Source of the DNA: Caulobacter segnis
GTDB taxonomy: Bacteria; Pseudomonadota; Alphaproteobacteria; Caulobacterales; Caulobacteraceae
Assembly: GCF_019931575.1 (NCBI RefSeq)
Contig: NZ_CP082923.1
Coordinates: 3,782,001 to 3,846,000 of the forward strand
Length of the DNA stretch: 64,000 bases
Direction of reading: 5' to 3'
A program made the translations under genes and the position numbers. Shown here in pieces: positions 54,059 to 60,796 of the stretch (its first letter is position 1; the number at the start of each line of letters is the position of its first letter). Under the pieces are notes generated by a model. The model made no database searches. It was given only the letters and a program-made list of their open reading frames with translations, and was not told the DNA's origin.

Positions 54059-54523
54059 ATGGATTGGAAGACCCTGTTCCTGTCGCCCGAGGGCCGCATC
54101 GGCCGCCAGGCGTTCTGGATCGGCTGGCTTTGCCTGTTGGGCGCCAACGTGGTGCTGAACGCCGTCCCGGGTCTGGGCCATGTCGTGGCCTTGGCGCTGA
54201 TCTATCCCAGCGTCTGCGTCCACTCCAAGCGCCTGCACGACATGGGACAGACCGGCTGGTGGCAGCTGCTGCCCTGGGTCCTGGGGCCCATCCTCGTGTT
54301 CGGGGCCATCGCCTCGGTGGGCGTCTCGGCCCTGATGACCGCCATCAACGGCGGCGAGCCCTCGGCGGCCCTGTTCGCCACCATCGGCGGCCTCCTGATG
54401 TCGATGTTCATCGCCTTCGCCATCTGGCTGGCCTTCACCCTGTGGGTCGGCTGCAGCAGCGGCCAGGCCGGCGACAACCAGTACGGCGCGCCGCCCACCG
54501 ACACCGCCGCGGTGGCGCTCTAG
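54059..54523 (+). CDS. DUF805 membrane protein inserted within GTA cluster
   Basis: 154 residues with four predicted transmembrane helices. The N-terminal LFLSPEGRIGRQAFWIGWL and HSKRLHDMGQTGWWQLLPW are the DUF805 signatures. RBS-like GGAGACC precedes the ATG at 54059. It is oriented against the GTA genes and lies between gp12 and gp11, overlapping the gp11 stop by 4 bp (CTAG). DUF805 proteins are widespread small inner-membrane proteins of unknown function, so this is not a GTA structural gene. Confidence 0.9.
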   Translation: MDWKTLFLSPEGRIGRQAFWIGWLCLLGANVVLNAVPGLGHVVALALIYPSVCVHSKRLHDMGQTGWWQLLPWVLGPILVFGAIASVGVSALMTAINGGEPSAALFATIGGLLMSMFIAFAIWLAFTLWVGCSSGQAGDNQYGAPPTDTAAVAL

Positions 54524-55029
54524 AGGCGCCGCGCCCCTAGGGACACCGCCCGCGCCAGGGCCTGGGCGAGCTGGGCGTCGGAGCGGATCAGGCCGGGGGT
54601 GTCGCCGCCCTGGACATTGACCGTCACCGACACCCCGCCGGCCGTTCCGACCGGTTCGACCGTTCCCGCGCCATGCGGGCGGAACAACTCCGGCCCGCGC
54701 TCGCCGACCAGATAGGCCCCGCCCGGCAGCACCGGGCCGCCGTCGGCCCTGGCTCCCGCGAAGCTCTTCGAAATCGCCTCGGTGAGGCCCCCGCCCTTCA
54801 GCGCCGCCCCGGCCGCGCCCAGCACGGCGCGCGCCAGTTCGGCCAGCGACACCTGGCCGTCCGAAGCCGCGCGGGCCAGCGACCGGGCCAGGGACGTCCC
54901 GGCGCGGGCGAAGGCCTCGTCGATCGACCGCGCGGCCCGCTCGGCCGGGGCCTTCAGGGCGTCCAGCGCCGCGGCCGCCTCGGCGGCGCGGGCGGGGACG
55001 GTCCCCAGCCCGTCCTGTTCGAAACTCAT
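54520..55029 (-). CDS. GTA gp11: short tail tape measure protein
   Basis: 169 residues. Helical N-terminus (AEAAAALDALKAPAERAARS, SIDEAFARAGTSLARSLARA), a Gly-rich centre (GAALKGGGLTEAIS) and the C-terminal GAYLVGERGPELFRP, the classic end motif of tape measure proteins. The small size agrees with a very short tail or a pared-down GTA tape measure. The ATG at 55029 overlaps the gp10.1 stop (ATGA). Confidence 0.9.
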   Translation of the reverse strand: MSFEQDGLGTVPARAAEAAAALDALKAPAERAARSIDEAFARAGTSLARSLARAASDGQVSLAELARAVLGAAGAALKGGGLTEAISKSFAGARADGGPVLPGGAYLVGERGPELFRPHGAGTVEPVGTAGGVSVTVNVQGGDTPGLIRSDAQLAQALARAVSLGARRL

Positions 55030-55208
55030 GGGATCGTCTCCTCGTCGGGATAGCGGGCGATCAGGGCGGCCAGGTCGGCGCGCGAGGGAACCGGCGTCGG
55101 CGCAACCTCGGTCAGGGCCCGCCACTCAGCCAGGGACAGCCGCCAGAACGCCTCGGGCCCGATCCCCAGCCGCGCGGCCAGGCGCAGCGGTTCGGCCCAG
55201 GCGGTCAT
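55026..55208 (-). CDS. GTA gp10.1: tail assembly chaperone fragment gene
   Basis: 60 residues (MTAWAEPLRLAARLGIGPEA ... LIARYPDEETIP). Small, with FWRLSLAEWRALTE, the pattern of phage tail assembly chaperone TAC_2-like proteins (PF09550) found just after gp10 in GTAs. Start and stop both overlap neighbours by 4 bp, ensuring translational coupling. Confidence 0.88.
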   Translation of the reverse strand: MTAWAEPLRLAARLGIGPEAFWRLSLAEWRALTEVAPTPVPSRADLAALIARYPDEETIP

Positions 55209-55489
55209 GCGCAGGCCGCCAGGGCGGCCGCCAGGGCGCTGGCGGCTTCGGGGACCGTGGCGCGGGCGGCGATCGCCGGATCCTCGCCGCCGCCGTCCAG
55301 CAGGGCGGCCAGGATGGCCGACAGCTCGCCGGCCGACAGGGTGGCGATGCGCTCGGGCAGCTGGCTCCAGTCCGAGAGGCCCAGCGCCGCCTCGATCCGC
55401 GCCAGGGCGCCCAGGGTCAGACACAGCCGCCGCGGCGCGCCGGCGATCGTGACGGCCACCTCGCCGCGGGCGGGGTTGGGGGGCGGCAT
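55205..55489 (-). CDS. GTA gp10: tail assembly chaperone
   Basis: 94 residues of the GTA_gp10 family (PF11836-like): PARGEVAVTIAGAPRRLCLT and LGALARIEAALGLSDWSQLP, followed by an Ala-rich helical C-terminus. It is believed to chaperone the tape measure with gp10.1. Its stop overlaps the gp10.1 start (ATGA). Confidence 0.9.
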   Translation of the reverse strand: MPPPNPARGEVAVTIAGAPRRLCLTLGALARIEAALGLSDWSQLPERIATLSAGELSAILAALLDGGGEDPAIAARATVPEAASALAAALAACA

Positions 55490-55491
55490 CG

Positions 55492-55908
55492 TCAGATCGC
55501 CGTGAACGTCACGGCGCCTGCGCTGGCCAGGCTCAGCGCGAACGCCGCCTCGCCGTCGTGTTCGCCGGCGTATTCCAGCGCCGCGACGACGAACGGGCCC
55601 TCCAGCTGGCCGAAGTCGGGGACCACCAGCCGCCAGGTGCGGGCCGACTGGTCGAAGAAGCTGGTCCGCACCTGGGCGTCCGAGGCCGCGTCGCGGAAGA
55701 TCCCCGAGCCCGACACGGCCACCGACTTGACGCTGGCCCCGGCCAGCAACTCGCGCCAGCGGCCCGTGCTGTCGCTGTCGGTGGCGTCGATGGTCTTGGC
55801 GTTGAGGCTGATCGTCCGGGCGCGCAGGCCCGCGACGGTGTGGAAGGTCGGGGCCTGGGCCCCGTCGCTGATCTTCAGCAGCATGTCCTTGCCGGCTTGG
55901 GCGGCCAT
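55492..55908 (-). CDS. GTA gp9: major tail tube protein (TP901-1 family)
   Basis: 138 residues. MAAQAGKDMLLKISDG, GLRARTISLNAKTIDATDSD and WRELLAGASVKSVAVSGSGI are typical of the TP901-1-type major tail protein of GTAs, which polymerises into the tail tube. The start at 55908 is 13 bp past the gp8 stop. Confidence 0.93.
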   Translation of the reverse strand: MAAQAGKDMLLKISDGAQAPTFHTVAGLRARTISLNAKTIDATDSDSTGRWRELLAGASVKSVAVSGSGIFRDAASDAQVRTSFFDQSARTWRLVVPDFGQLEGPFVVAALEYAGEHDGEAAFALSLASAGAVTFTAI

Positions 55909-55921
55909 GGGTCTCTCCGTG

Positions 55922-56314
55922 TCAGGAAGCTTCGGTCACCGCCCGCACGCGGACGATCCCCAGGGTGGTCTCGCGGTCGGCGCCGGCGAAGCAGTCGGCA
56001 TAGGGCACACGCAGATTGACCAGCCGCCGGCCGCTCAGGACCGGCCGCGCGTCGTGCAGCGCCGCGCGCACCGCCGCGACCAGGGCGCGCGCCTCCTCAG
56101 GTCCGCCGAAGCGGCTGGCGCAGGTCAGGGTCAGCAGGTGCTCGATGGCGTCGCCCTCCCCTGCTGGCCGGCCTTCCGACCGGGTGACGACGATGCAGGG
56201 ATAGGTCGGCAGGCGGGGCGCGGTCGCGTAGACGCGCTGGCCGGCGAGGACGGTGACGGCGGGCGCGGCCTTCAGGCTGGCGACCAGGGCGTCGATCAGG
56301 GGCTTGTCGCTCAC
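55922..56314 (-). CDS. GTA gp8: tail terminator (DUF3168)
   Basis: 130 residues (MSDKPLIDALVASLKAAPAV, VYATAPRLPTYPCIVVTRSE, LTLTCASRFGGPEEARALVA) of the DUF3168 family that caps the tail. The GTG at 56314 overlaps the gp6 stop as GTGA. The immediately preceding gene is gp6, so no gp7 (stopper) gene lies between them. Confidence 0.92.
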   Translation of the reverse strand: MSDKPLIDALVASLKAAPAVTVLAGQRVYATAPRLPTYPCIVVTRSEGRPAGEGDAIEHLLTLTCASRFGGPEEARALVAAVRAALHDARPVLSGRRLVNLRVPYADCFAGADRETTLGIVRVRAVTEAS

Positions 56315-56580
56315 AGCCGCGCCTTTCGATAGGGGGTCAGCCACGGCTCGACGAGGGCCAGCGCGGGCTCTCCGGCGTCCCGGTGCTCGTAGGCGTGGGC
56401 GACCAGGGTCAGGACGGCCAAGCGCAGCGGCGCCGGGCTGACGGCTGTCAGGGCGACGCCGGCGGCGCTGGCCACGCGGGCCTCGGCGGCGTCGATCAGG
56501 ATCGTGAGGACCGCGTCCTCCGAGGCGTCCGGCACGCGCAGGAACGCCCGGGCCTCGGCCAGGGTGAGGGATTGGGGCAT
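56311..56580 (-). CDS. GTA gp6: head-tail adaptor
   Basis: 89 residues, helical: SLTLAEARAFLRVPDASEDA, LTILIDAAEARVASAAGVAL, LVAHAYEHRDAGE. This is the gp6-like/QLRG connector fold (PF05135 type) that bridges portal and tail. It is preceded by repeat locus D and overlaps gp8 (GTGA). Confidence 0.9.
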   Translation of the reverse strand: MPQSLTLAEARAFLRVPDASEDAVLTILIDAAEARVASAAGVALTAVSPAPLRLAVLTLVAHAYEHRDAGEPALALVEPWLTPYRKARL

Positions 56581-56596
56581 GGGGATTTCCGGGAAA

Positions 56597-56690
56597 GGGG
56601 GTCACTTGCCCCCTCCGCGCTTCGCGCTCCTCCCCCGGAGGGGGAAGAAGGACGGCGGCGCAGGTCAGGTGGGGGCAAGTGACCGGGTCA
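56597..56690. repeat. Palindromic G/C-rich repeat, locus D
   Basis: On the minus strand it is a type-1 unit: cttcttccccctccgggg, then stem GCGC-gaa-GCGC, then ggagggggcaagtga. A truncated type-2 piece (aggtcaggtgggggcaagtg on the plus strand) lies to its right. It fills the gap between capsid stop and gp6 start. Confidence 0.83.
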
Positions 56691-56695
56691 GACGA

Positions 56696-57922
56696 TTAGC
56701 TCGCCGCGAACTTCAGCAGCTTCACGGCGTCGAAGTTCTGCACGCCGCCGCCGACGCGCTTGGTGGTGTAGAACAGCACGTGCGGCTTGGCCGAGTACGG
56801 GTCGCGCAGCACCCGCACGCCGGCGCGGTCGACGATCAGGTAGCCCTTCTCGAAGTCGCCGAACGCCACCGACAGGCTGCTCGCCGCCACGTCGGGCATG
56901 GCCTCGATCTCGGTGACCGGGAAGCCCAGCAGGGACGCCGACTGGCCCGGCTGCAGGGCCGCGTTCCAGATGTAGTTGCCCTGCGCGTCCTTGAACTTGC
57001 GCACCGCGCTGACCGTGCGGCGGTTCATCACGAAGCGGCCGTTCTGGCGGTACTGGGTCTTGGTCGCGTAGATCAGGTCGATGAGCTTGTCGGTCGGGTT
57101 CGAGGCGGTCCAGCCGCCGGCCACGCCGGTGGCCAGGTAGCCGAGCTGCCCCCAGGTGTAGCTGGCGTCCGGCGCGGCGGTGTAGGCCAGCACGCCCTTG
57201 GGCTTGTTGACCCCGTCGCCGGTCACGAAGGCTGTGGTCTCCTGGGCGGCGAAGGCGTCCTGCACCTCCTCGGCCAGCCATTCGTCGATGCTGACATAGG
57301 CGTCGTCCAGCAGGGCCTGGGTGGCGGCCGGGCTGGCGTAGAGCTCGCCGGCCGGGAAGTCGATGACGTCCAGGGTCGGGGCGGTCGTCTCGGGCCGCGC
57401 GGCGGTCTCGGCCACCCAGGCGGCGGCCAGGCCCGTCGGCGACACCGGCTTGCGGAAGGTCCCGGCGCCGATGGTGCGCACCTGGCAGATCTCGCGCATG
57501 GGGCTGGTCGCCGCCAGGCGACGCAGGATCAGCCGCTCCAGCTCCGGCGGGGCGACATAGCCGCCGGCCGTGGCCACGCCCTCCGACAGGCCCTTGGCTT
57601 CCAGCAGCGCGGAGGCCGTCTCGCCGGTCTTCACATAGCGGTCGAAGGCGGCCTTGCGCTCGTCCACGACATGCGCCAGCGGCGCGTCAGCCGAAAGGGA
57701 CGGCCGCCGCAGGTCGCTCATGATCCGGTCCAGCCGCGCCTGGGCCTGGGCGACGGCCTCGTCGATGCGGCCGACCTTCTCTTCCAGCAGGACGTCGGCC
57801 CGCTTGGTCTCGATAGCGGCCAGGCGCTGGTCGTTGGCGGCCTTGAAGCTCTCGAACGCCGTCAGGACGTCGGCCAGCGCCGCGCGGGCCTCGGGCGAGG
57901 CCGCGTGTTTGGTTTCCTTCAT
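56696..57922 (-). CDS. GTA gp5: HK97-family major capsid protein
   Basis: 408 residues. The N-terminal coiled coil (about 10-75; VGRIDEAVAQAQARLDRIMS) is the scaffold/delta domain removed by the protease. The capsid core has GGYVAPPELERLILRRLAAT, DEWLAEEVQDAFAAQE, AFVTGDGVNKPKGVL and RVLRDPYSAKPHVLFYTTKR, standard for HK97-fold GTA capsids. The start at 57922 gives MKETKHAASPEAR. Confidence 0.95.
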   Translation of the reverse strand: MKETKHAASPEARAALADVLTAFESFKAANDQRLAAIETKRADVLLEEKVGRIDEAVAQAQARLDRIMSDLRRPSLSADAPLAHVVDERKAAFDRYVKTGETASALLEAKGLSEGVATAGGYVAPPELERLILRRLAATSPMREICQVRTIGAGTFRKPVSPTGLAAAWVAETAARPETTAPTLDVIDFPAGELYASPAATQALLDDAYVSIDEWLAEEVQDAFAAQETTAFVTGDGVNKPKGVLAYTAAPDASYTWGQLGYLATGVAGGWTASNPTDKLIDLIYATKTQYRQNGRFVMNRRTVSAVRKFKDAQGNYIWNAALQPGQSASLLGFPVTEIEAMPDVAASSLSVAFGDFEKGYLIVDRAGVRVLRDPYSAKPHVLFYTTKRVGGGVQNFDAVKLLKFAAS

Positions 57923-57937
57923 GGGGATCTCCGGAAA

Positions 57938-58043
57938 AGTCCCCTCCCCTTGATGGGGAGGGATTGGGGTGGGGAGGGATGAGGATGTGTGGGGTGATGC
58001 GGCCTTGGCCGCGCCCCAGCCCTTCCCCGCCAGGGAGGAAGGG
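57938..58043. repeat. Divergent G/C-rich palindromic repeat, locus E
   Basis: cccctccccttgatggggag and, further right, ccttccccgccagggaggaa resemble the hairpin-forming edges of the other loci, but the central hairpin is not clear. It separates the capsid gene from the VOC gene. Confidence 0.55.
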
Positions 58044-58068
58044 AGTTCGAATCTGCTAGGCTCGCGCC

Positions 58069-58425
58069 ATGACCGACCAGGCCACGCCAAACCTGCCATC
58101 CCGCGACTTCGAGGTGACCGAACGCTTCTATGTCGCGCTCGGGTTCGAGCGAGGCTCCCGCGACGATGGCTGGATGATCCTGCAGCGCGGGAAACTGACG
58201 CTGGAGTTCTTCCCGTTCCCGACGCTGGACCCGTTGGTCAGCAACTTCAGCTGCTGCCTGCGCGTGGACGACCTGGCCGGCTTCCACGCGGTGTGCAAGG
58301 CGGCGGGCGTCGAGGAGAAGACCACCGGATGGCCCCGCCTGCACCCGGCCCGCGAGAGCGGTCCGATGGTCATGGCCTCCCTGATCGACCCGGACGGCAC
58401 GCTGGTGCGGCTCATCCAGAACTGA
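58069..58425 (+). CDS. VOC-fold (glyoxalase/bleomycin-resistance type) protein
   Basis: 118 residues: PSRDFEVTERFYVALGFERG, DGWMILQRGKLTLEFFPF, CCLRVDDLAGFHAV and ASLIDPDGTLVRLIQN. The beta-alpha-beta-beta-beta pattern and ending DPDGTLVRL are typical of the small-molecule-binding bleomycin-resistance-type VOC proteins. It is on the strand opposite the GTA genes, between capsid and protease, and overlaps the protease 3' end by 14 bp. It is not a GTA component; function unknown. Confidence 0.9.
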   Translation: MTDQATPNLPSRDFEVTERFYVALGFERGSRDDGWMILQRGKLTLEFFPFPTLDPLVSNFSCCLRVDDLAGFHAVCKAAGVEEKTTGWPRLHPARESGPMVMASLIDPDGTLVRLIQN

Positions 58426-58834
58426 CCGCCGGCGCCAAACTCAGGCGCGCGCCCGGCAGCATCGGGAAGGTCACGATCGACACCTCCCACAGCTCGACGC
58501 GGGACAGCACGCGCAGGCGGCCCTCCGTGCGGGCCTTCACCTGGCGGAAGCCGATCGACAGGCCGTCCAGGGCCCCGGCCTCGACCAGGGCGGCGACGAG
58601 TCTTCCTCTCGGGGTCGCGCGCAGAATGCGGCCGCGCACGAACAGGCCCTTGGCGTCCTCGACCACCGCGTCCCAGACGCCGACCGGCTCGGTCTCGTCG
58701 TGCTGGTGCAGCATGACGACCGGCGCGCCCTCAGCCAGGCTGGCGGCGAAGGCCCCGGCCGCGGTGACGTCGTCATTGAGGTCGCGGGTCCAGAACAGGG
58801 AGGCGTAGCCTTCGATCTTCAGCTCATCCTTCAT
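58412..58834 (-). CDS. GTA gp4: HK97 prohead protease
   Basis: 140 residues. IEGYASLFWTRDLNDDVTAA, PVVMLHQHDETEPVGVWDAV (His 55 region), LDGLSIGFRQVKA and LWEVSIVTFPMLPGA match the capsid maturation protease S78 family, with catalytic His and Ser in VVMLHQH and LSIGF. It processes gp5. The ATG at 58834 overlaps the gp3.5 stop (ATGA). Confidence 0.92.
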   Translation of the reverse strand: MKDELKIEGYASLFWTRDLNDDVTAAGAFAASLAEGAPVVMLHQHDETEPVGVWDAVVEDAKGLFVRGRILRATPRGRLVAALVEAGALDGLSIGFRQVKARTEGRLRVLSRVELWEVSIVTFPMLPGARLSLAPAVSSG

Positions 58835-59079
58835 GGCGCGCGCTCCAGTCGGGCTTCGATGCGGGCCAGGCTCTGGCGGCTGGCGGTCGCCTGTTCCTCC
58901 AGCCGCGCCAGGCGCTCGGCGACGGGAGCCTGAGCCTCGAGCCGGCGCTGCATCTCGTCGATCCGGGCCGAGGCGCGGCCGGTCCACAGCAGGGCGGCGG
59001 CGAACTGCAGGGCCACGGCGACCAGGACGGCGGCCGAGACCTGGCGATCGAGGCGCCAGCGGTTGGCCGGCGCGCTCAA
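58831..59079 (-). CDS. GTA gp3.5: small membrane protein
   Basis: 82 residues. One transmembrane helix (about 13-33, VSAAVLVAVALQFAAALLW) is followed by a coiled coil (IDEMQRRLEAQAPVAERLAR). Position between portal and protease, size and topology match gp3.5 of RcGTA. It starts with TTG overlapping the portal stop (TTGA). Confidence 0.78.
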   Translation of the reverse strand: MSAPANRWRLDRQVSAAVLVAVALQFAAALLWTGRASARIDEMQRRLEAQAPVAERLARLEEQATASRQSLARIEARLERAP

Positions 59080-60227
59080 TGCTCCAGCCCCGCCAGCCGG
59101 CGACGCTCGGCGTCGGTGAGGAAGCTCGCGGCCTGCAAGCGGCTCCACAGGGCGTCGCGCTCAGCCGATAGGGCCGGGACGGCGTCCAGGTCGGGGGCGA
59201 TCCGCGCGCCGGGGAACTTGCCGCCCAGCCAGCCGGTCAGGGCCCGCGCCGCGCGCTCGGCCAGCGGGACCACCGTCCCGCGCCAGAAGGCGGCGTTGGC
59301 CTCGCGATAGTTGGCGTAGGTGTTGTCGCCGGGGATGCCCAGCAACTGTGGCGGTACGCCGAACGCCAGGGCGATCTCGCGGGCGGCGGCGTGCTTGCCC
59401 TGCGTGAAGTCCATCTCGGCCGGGGTCAGCGACATGGCCCGCCAGTCGAGGCCGCCTTCCAGCAAGAGCGGCCGGCCGGCGTTGGCCTGGCCCGAATGGG
59501 TGGCGGCCAGCTCGGTCTTCAGCCGGTCGAACTGCTCGTCGGTCAGGCGGTCGCCGGCGTCCTTGCTGCTGTAGACCAGCGCCCCCGAGGGCCGGGCCGA
59601 ATTGTCCAGCAGCGCCTTATTCCAGGCGCTGGAGGCGTTGTGGACGTCGATGGCGAAGGCGGCCGCCTCCAGCGGCGAGAAGCCGTAGTGGTCGTGGGTC
59701 GGGTTGAACAGCTTCAGGTGCAGTATGGGCAGCCAGCCGTCGCCGTCACGCCCGATCCGCGCCGTGCGCCCGGCGGCCTGGTAGTCGTAGGCCAGCGGCC
59801 AGCCGCGCGGTCCGGGGACCACCGTCATCCGGTCGGGGCGCAGGGCGTAGAGCTCGGTGGGCGCGCCGTCCCCGGCCGCCTCCAGATAGGCGTTGCCGGC
59901 CACCTGCAGACTCCCGAAGAACCCCTCCATCAGGTCGGCCCCGCCCTGCTCGGGATTGGGCCGGTCGAGGAGGCGCTTGAGCGGGTGATCGTCCGCGCGC
60001 CGACCGTTCGCGAACACGGCCAGCGGCGTCGAGGCGGCCGCCTCGGCGATCAGCCGCACGCAGCGATAGGCGACAGGGTTCTTCGCGAATCCCTCGGCCG
60101 CCAGCGCGCCATAGTCCCGCGGCGTCCACTGCGGCCGCCCGCCGGTGGTCAGGGCGATCAGCCGCGCGGCGCGGGAGTCCTTGTGTTCGCGCCGGGGATT
60201 GGGCGGGCGGGGTTTGAAGAGGGGCAT
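59076..60227 (-). CDS. GTA gp3: portal protein (HK97 family)
   Basis: 383 residues: PVAYRCVRLIAEAAASTPLA, HPLKRLLDRPNPEQGGADLM, QVAGNAYLEAAGDGAPTELY, NASSAWNKALLDNSARPSGA and LAFGVPPQLLGIPGDNTYAN, all typical of the phage portal family PF04860. It forms the DNA entry ring. The ATG at 60227 (MPLFKPRPPNPRR) is the normal start. Confidence 0.95.
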   Translation of the reverse strand: MPLFKPRPPNPRREHKDSRAARLIALTTGGRPQWTPRDYGALAAEGFAKNPVAYRCVRLIAEAAASTPLAVFANGRRADDHPLKRLLDRPNPEQGGADLMEGFFGSLQVAGNAYLEAAGDGAPTELYALRPDRMTVVPGPRGWPLAYDYQAAGRTARIGRDGDGWLPILHLKLFNPTHDHYGFSPLEAAAFAIDVHNASSAWNKALLDNSARPSGALVYSSKDAGDRLTDEQFDRLKTELAATHSGQANAGRPLLLEGGLDWRAMSLTPAEMDFTQGKHAAAREIALAFGVPPQLLGIPGDNTYANYREANAAFWRGTVVPLAERAARALTGWLGGKFPGARIAPDLDAVPALSAERDALWSRLQAASFLTDAERRRLAGLEH

Positions 60228-60284
60228 GGGACGCTCCCGACGGATTGAGAACAAAGAAAGAACGACCTAGAGTGGCGAAACCCG

Positions 60285-60334
60285 CCTTCTTCCCCCTTCG
60301 GGGGAGGAGGGCCGCAGGCCCGGAGGGGGCCAGT
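60285..60334 (+). repeat. Palindromic type-1 repeat unit, locus F (left of DUF559 gene)
   Basis: cttcttcccccttcggggga, then stem GGGCC-gca-GGCCC, then ggagggggcc. A complete type-1 unit in plus orientation, ending 13 bases before the DUF559 start. Locus G carries the same unit inverted on the other side of the gene. Confidence 0.88.
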
Positions 60335-60347
60335 CAGGGAGTTCGCG

Positions 60348-60734
60348 ATGTCAGCGCCCAAGACGACCGTCGCCAACGCGCGGCGCCTCAGGAAGGAAAT
60401 GTCCAAGCCGGAATTGAATCTGTGGCGCGCCCTCAGGCGCGGCGCACTCGATGATCACAAGTTTCGAAGACAGCACCCGATCGGGCCCTACGTGCTCGAC
60501 TTCTTCTGCTCGGCGCTGAGGCTGGCCGTGGAGGTCGATGGCTACGATCATTGCGTCGGGTCGCGGCCTCGGCGAGACTTGACGCGTGACCAGTGGCTGA
60601 CCGCCATGGGGGTGCGAACGCTGCGAATTCCGGCACGCGAAGTGATGGCCTCCATGGACGACACGCTCTCCACGATCCGAGACCTCATCGCTCGCTTGCC
60701 CCCTCCGGATGCTTCGCATCCTCCTCCCCCGTAG
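60348..60734 (+). CDS. DUF559 (Vsr-like) endonuclease domain protein
   Basis: 128 residues. ARRLRKEMSKPELNLWRALR, DDHKFRRQHPIGPYVLDFFC, LRLAVEVDGYDHC and GVRTLRIPAREVMASMDDTL are the DUF559/MTES_1575-type restriction-endonuclease-like fold, related to Vsr nucleases. E and D of AVEVDG are the likely metal ligands. It lies on the strand opposite the GTA genes, between terminase and portal. The last residues (LPPPDASHPPPP) are encoded by repeat unit G. A complete inverted pair of repeats therefore flanks it. Confidence 0.9.
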   Translation: MSAPKTTVANARRLRKEMSKPELNLWRALRRGALDDHKFRRQHPIGPYVLDFFCSALRLAVEVDGYDHCVGSRPRRDLTRDQWLTAMGVRTLRIPAREVMASMDDTLSTIRDLIARLPPPDASHPPPP

Positions 60735-60790
60735 GGGGAAGAAGGGCCGCGGCGTCCTCCGGGCCACCTCCCCCGCATCGCGGGAGAGGA
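60697..60790. repeat. Palindromic repeat, locus G (right of DUF559 gene)
   Basis: On the minus strand it is a type-1 unit: cttcttccccctacggggga, then stem GGATGC-gaa-GCATCC, then ggagggggcaa, inverted relative to locus F. A second shorter type-1-like half (ggccacctcccccgcatcgc) follows. It overlaps the DUF559 3' end and nearly abuts the terminase stop. Confidence 0.86.
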
Positions 60791-60796
60791 TCTTGA

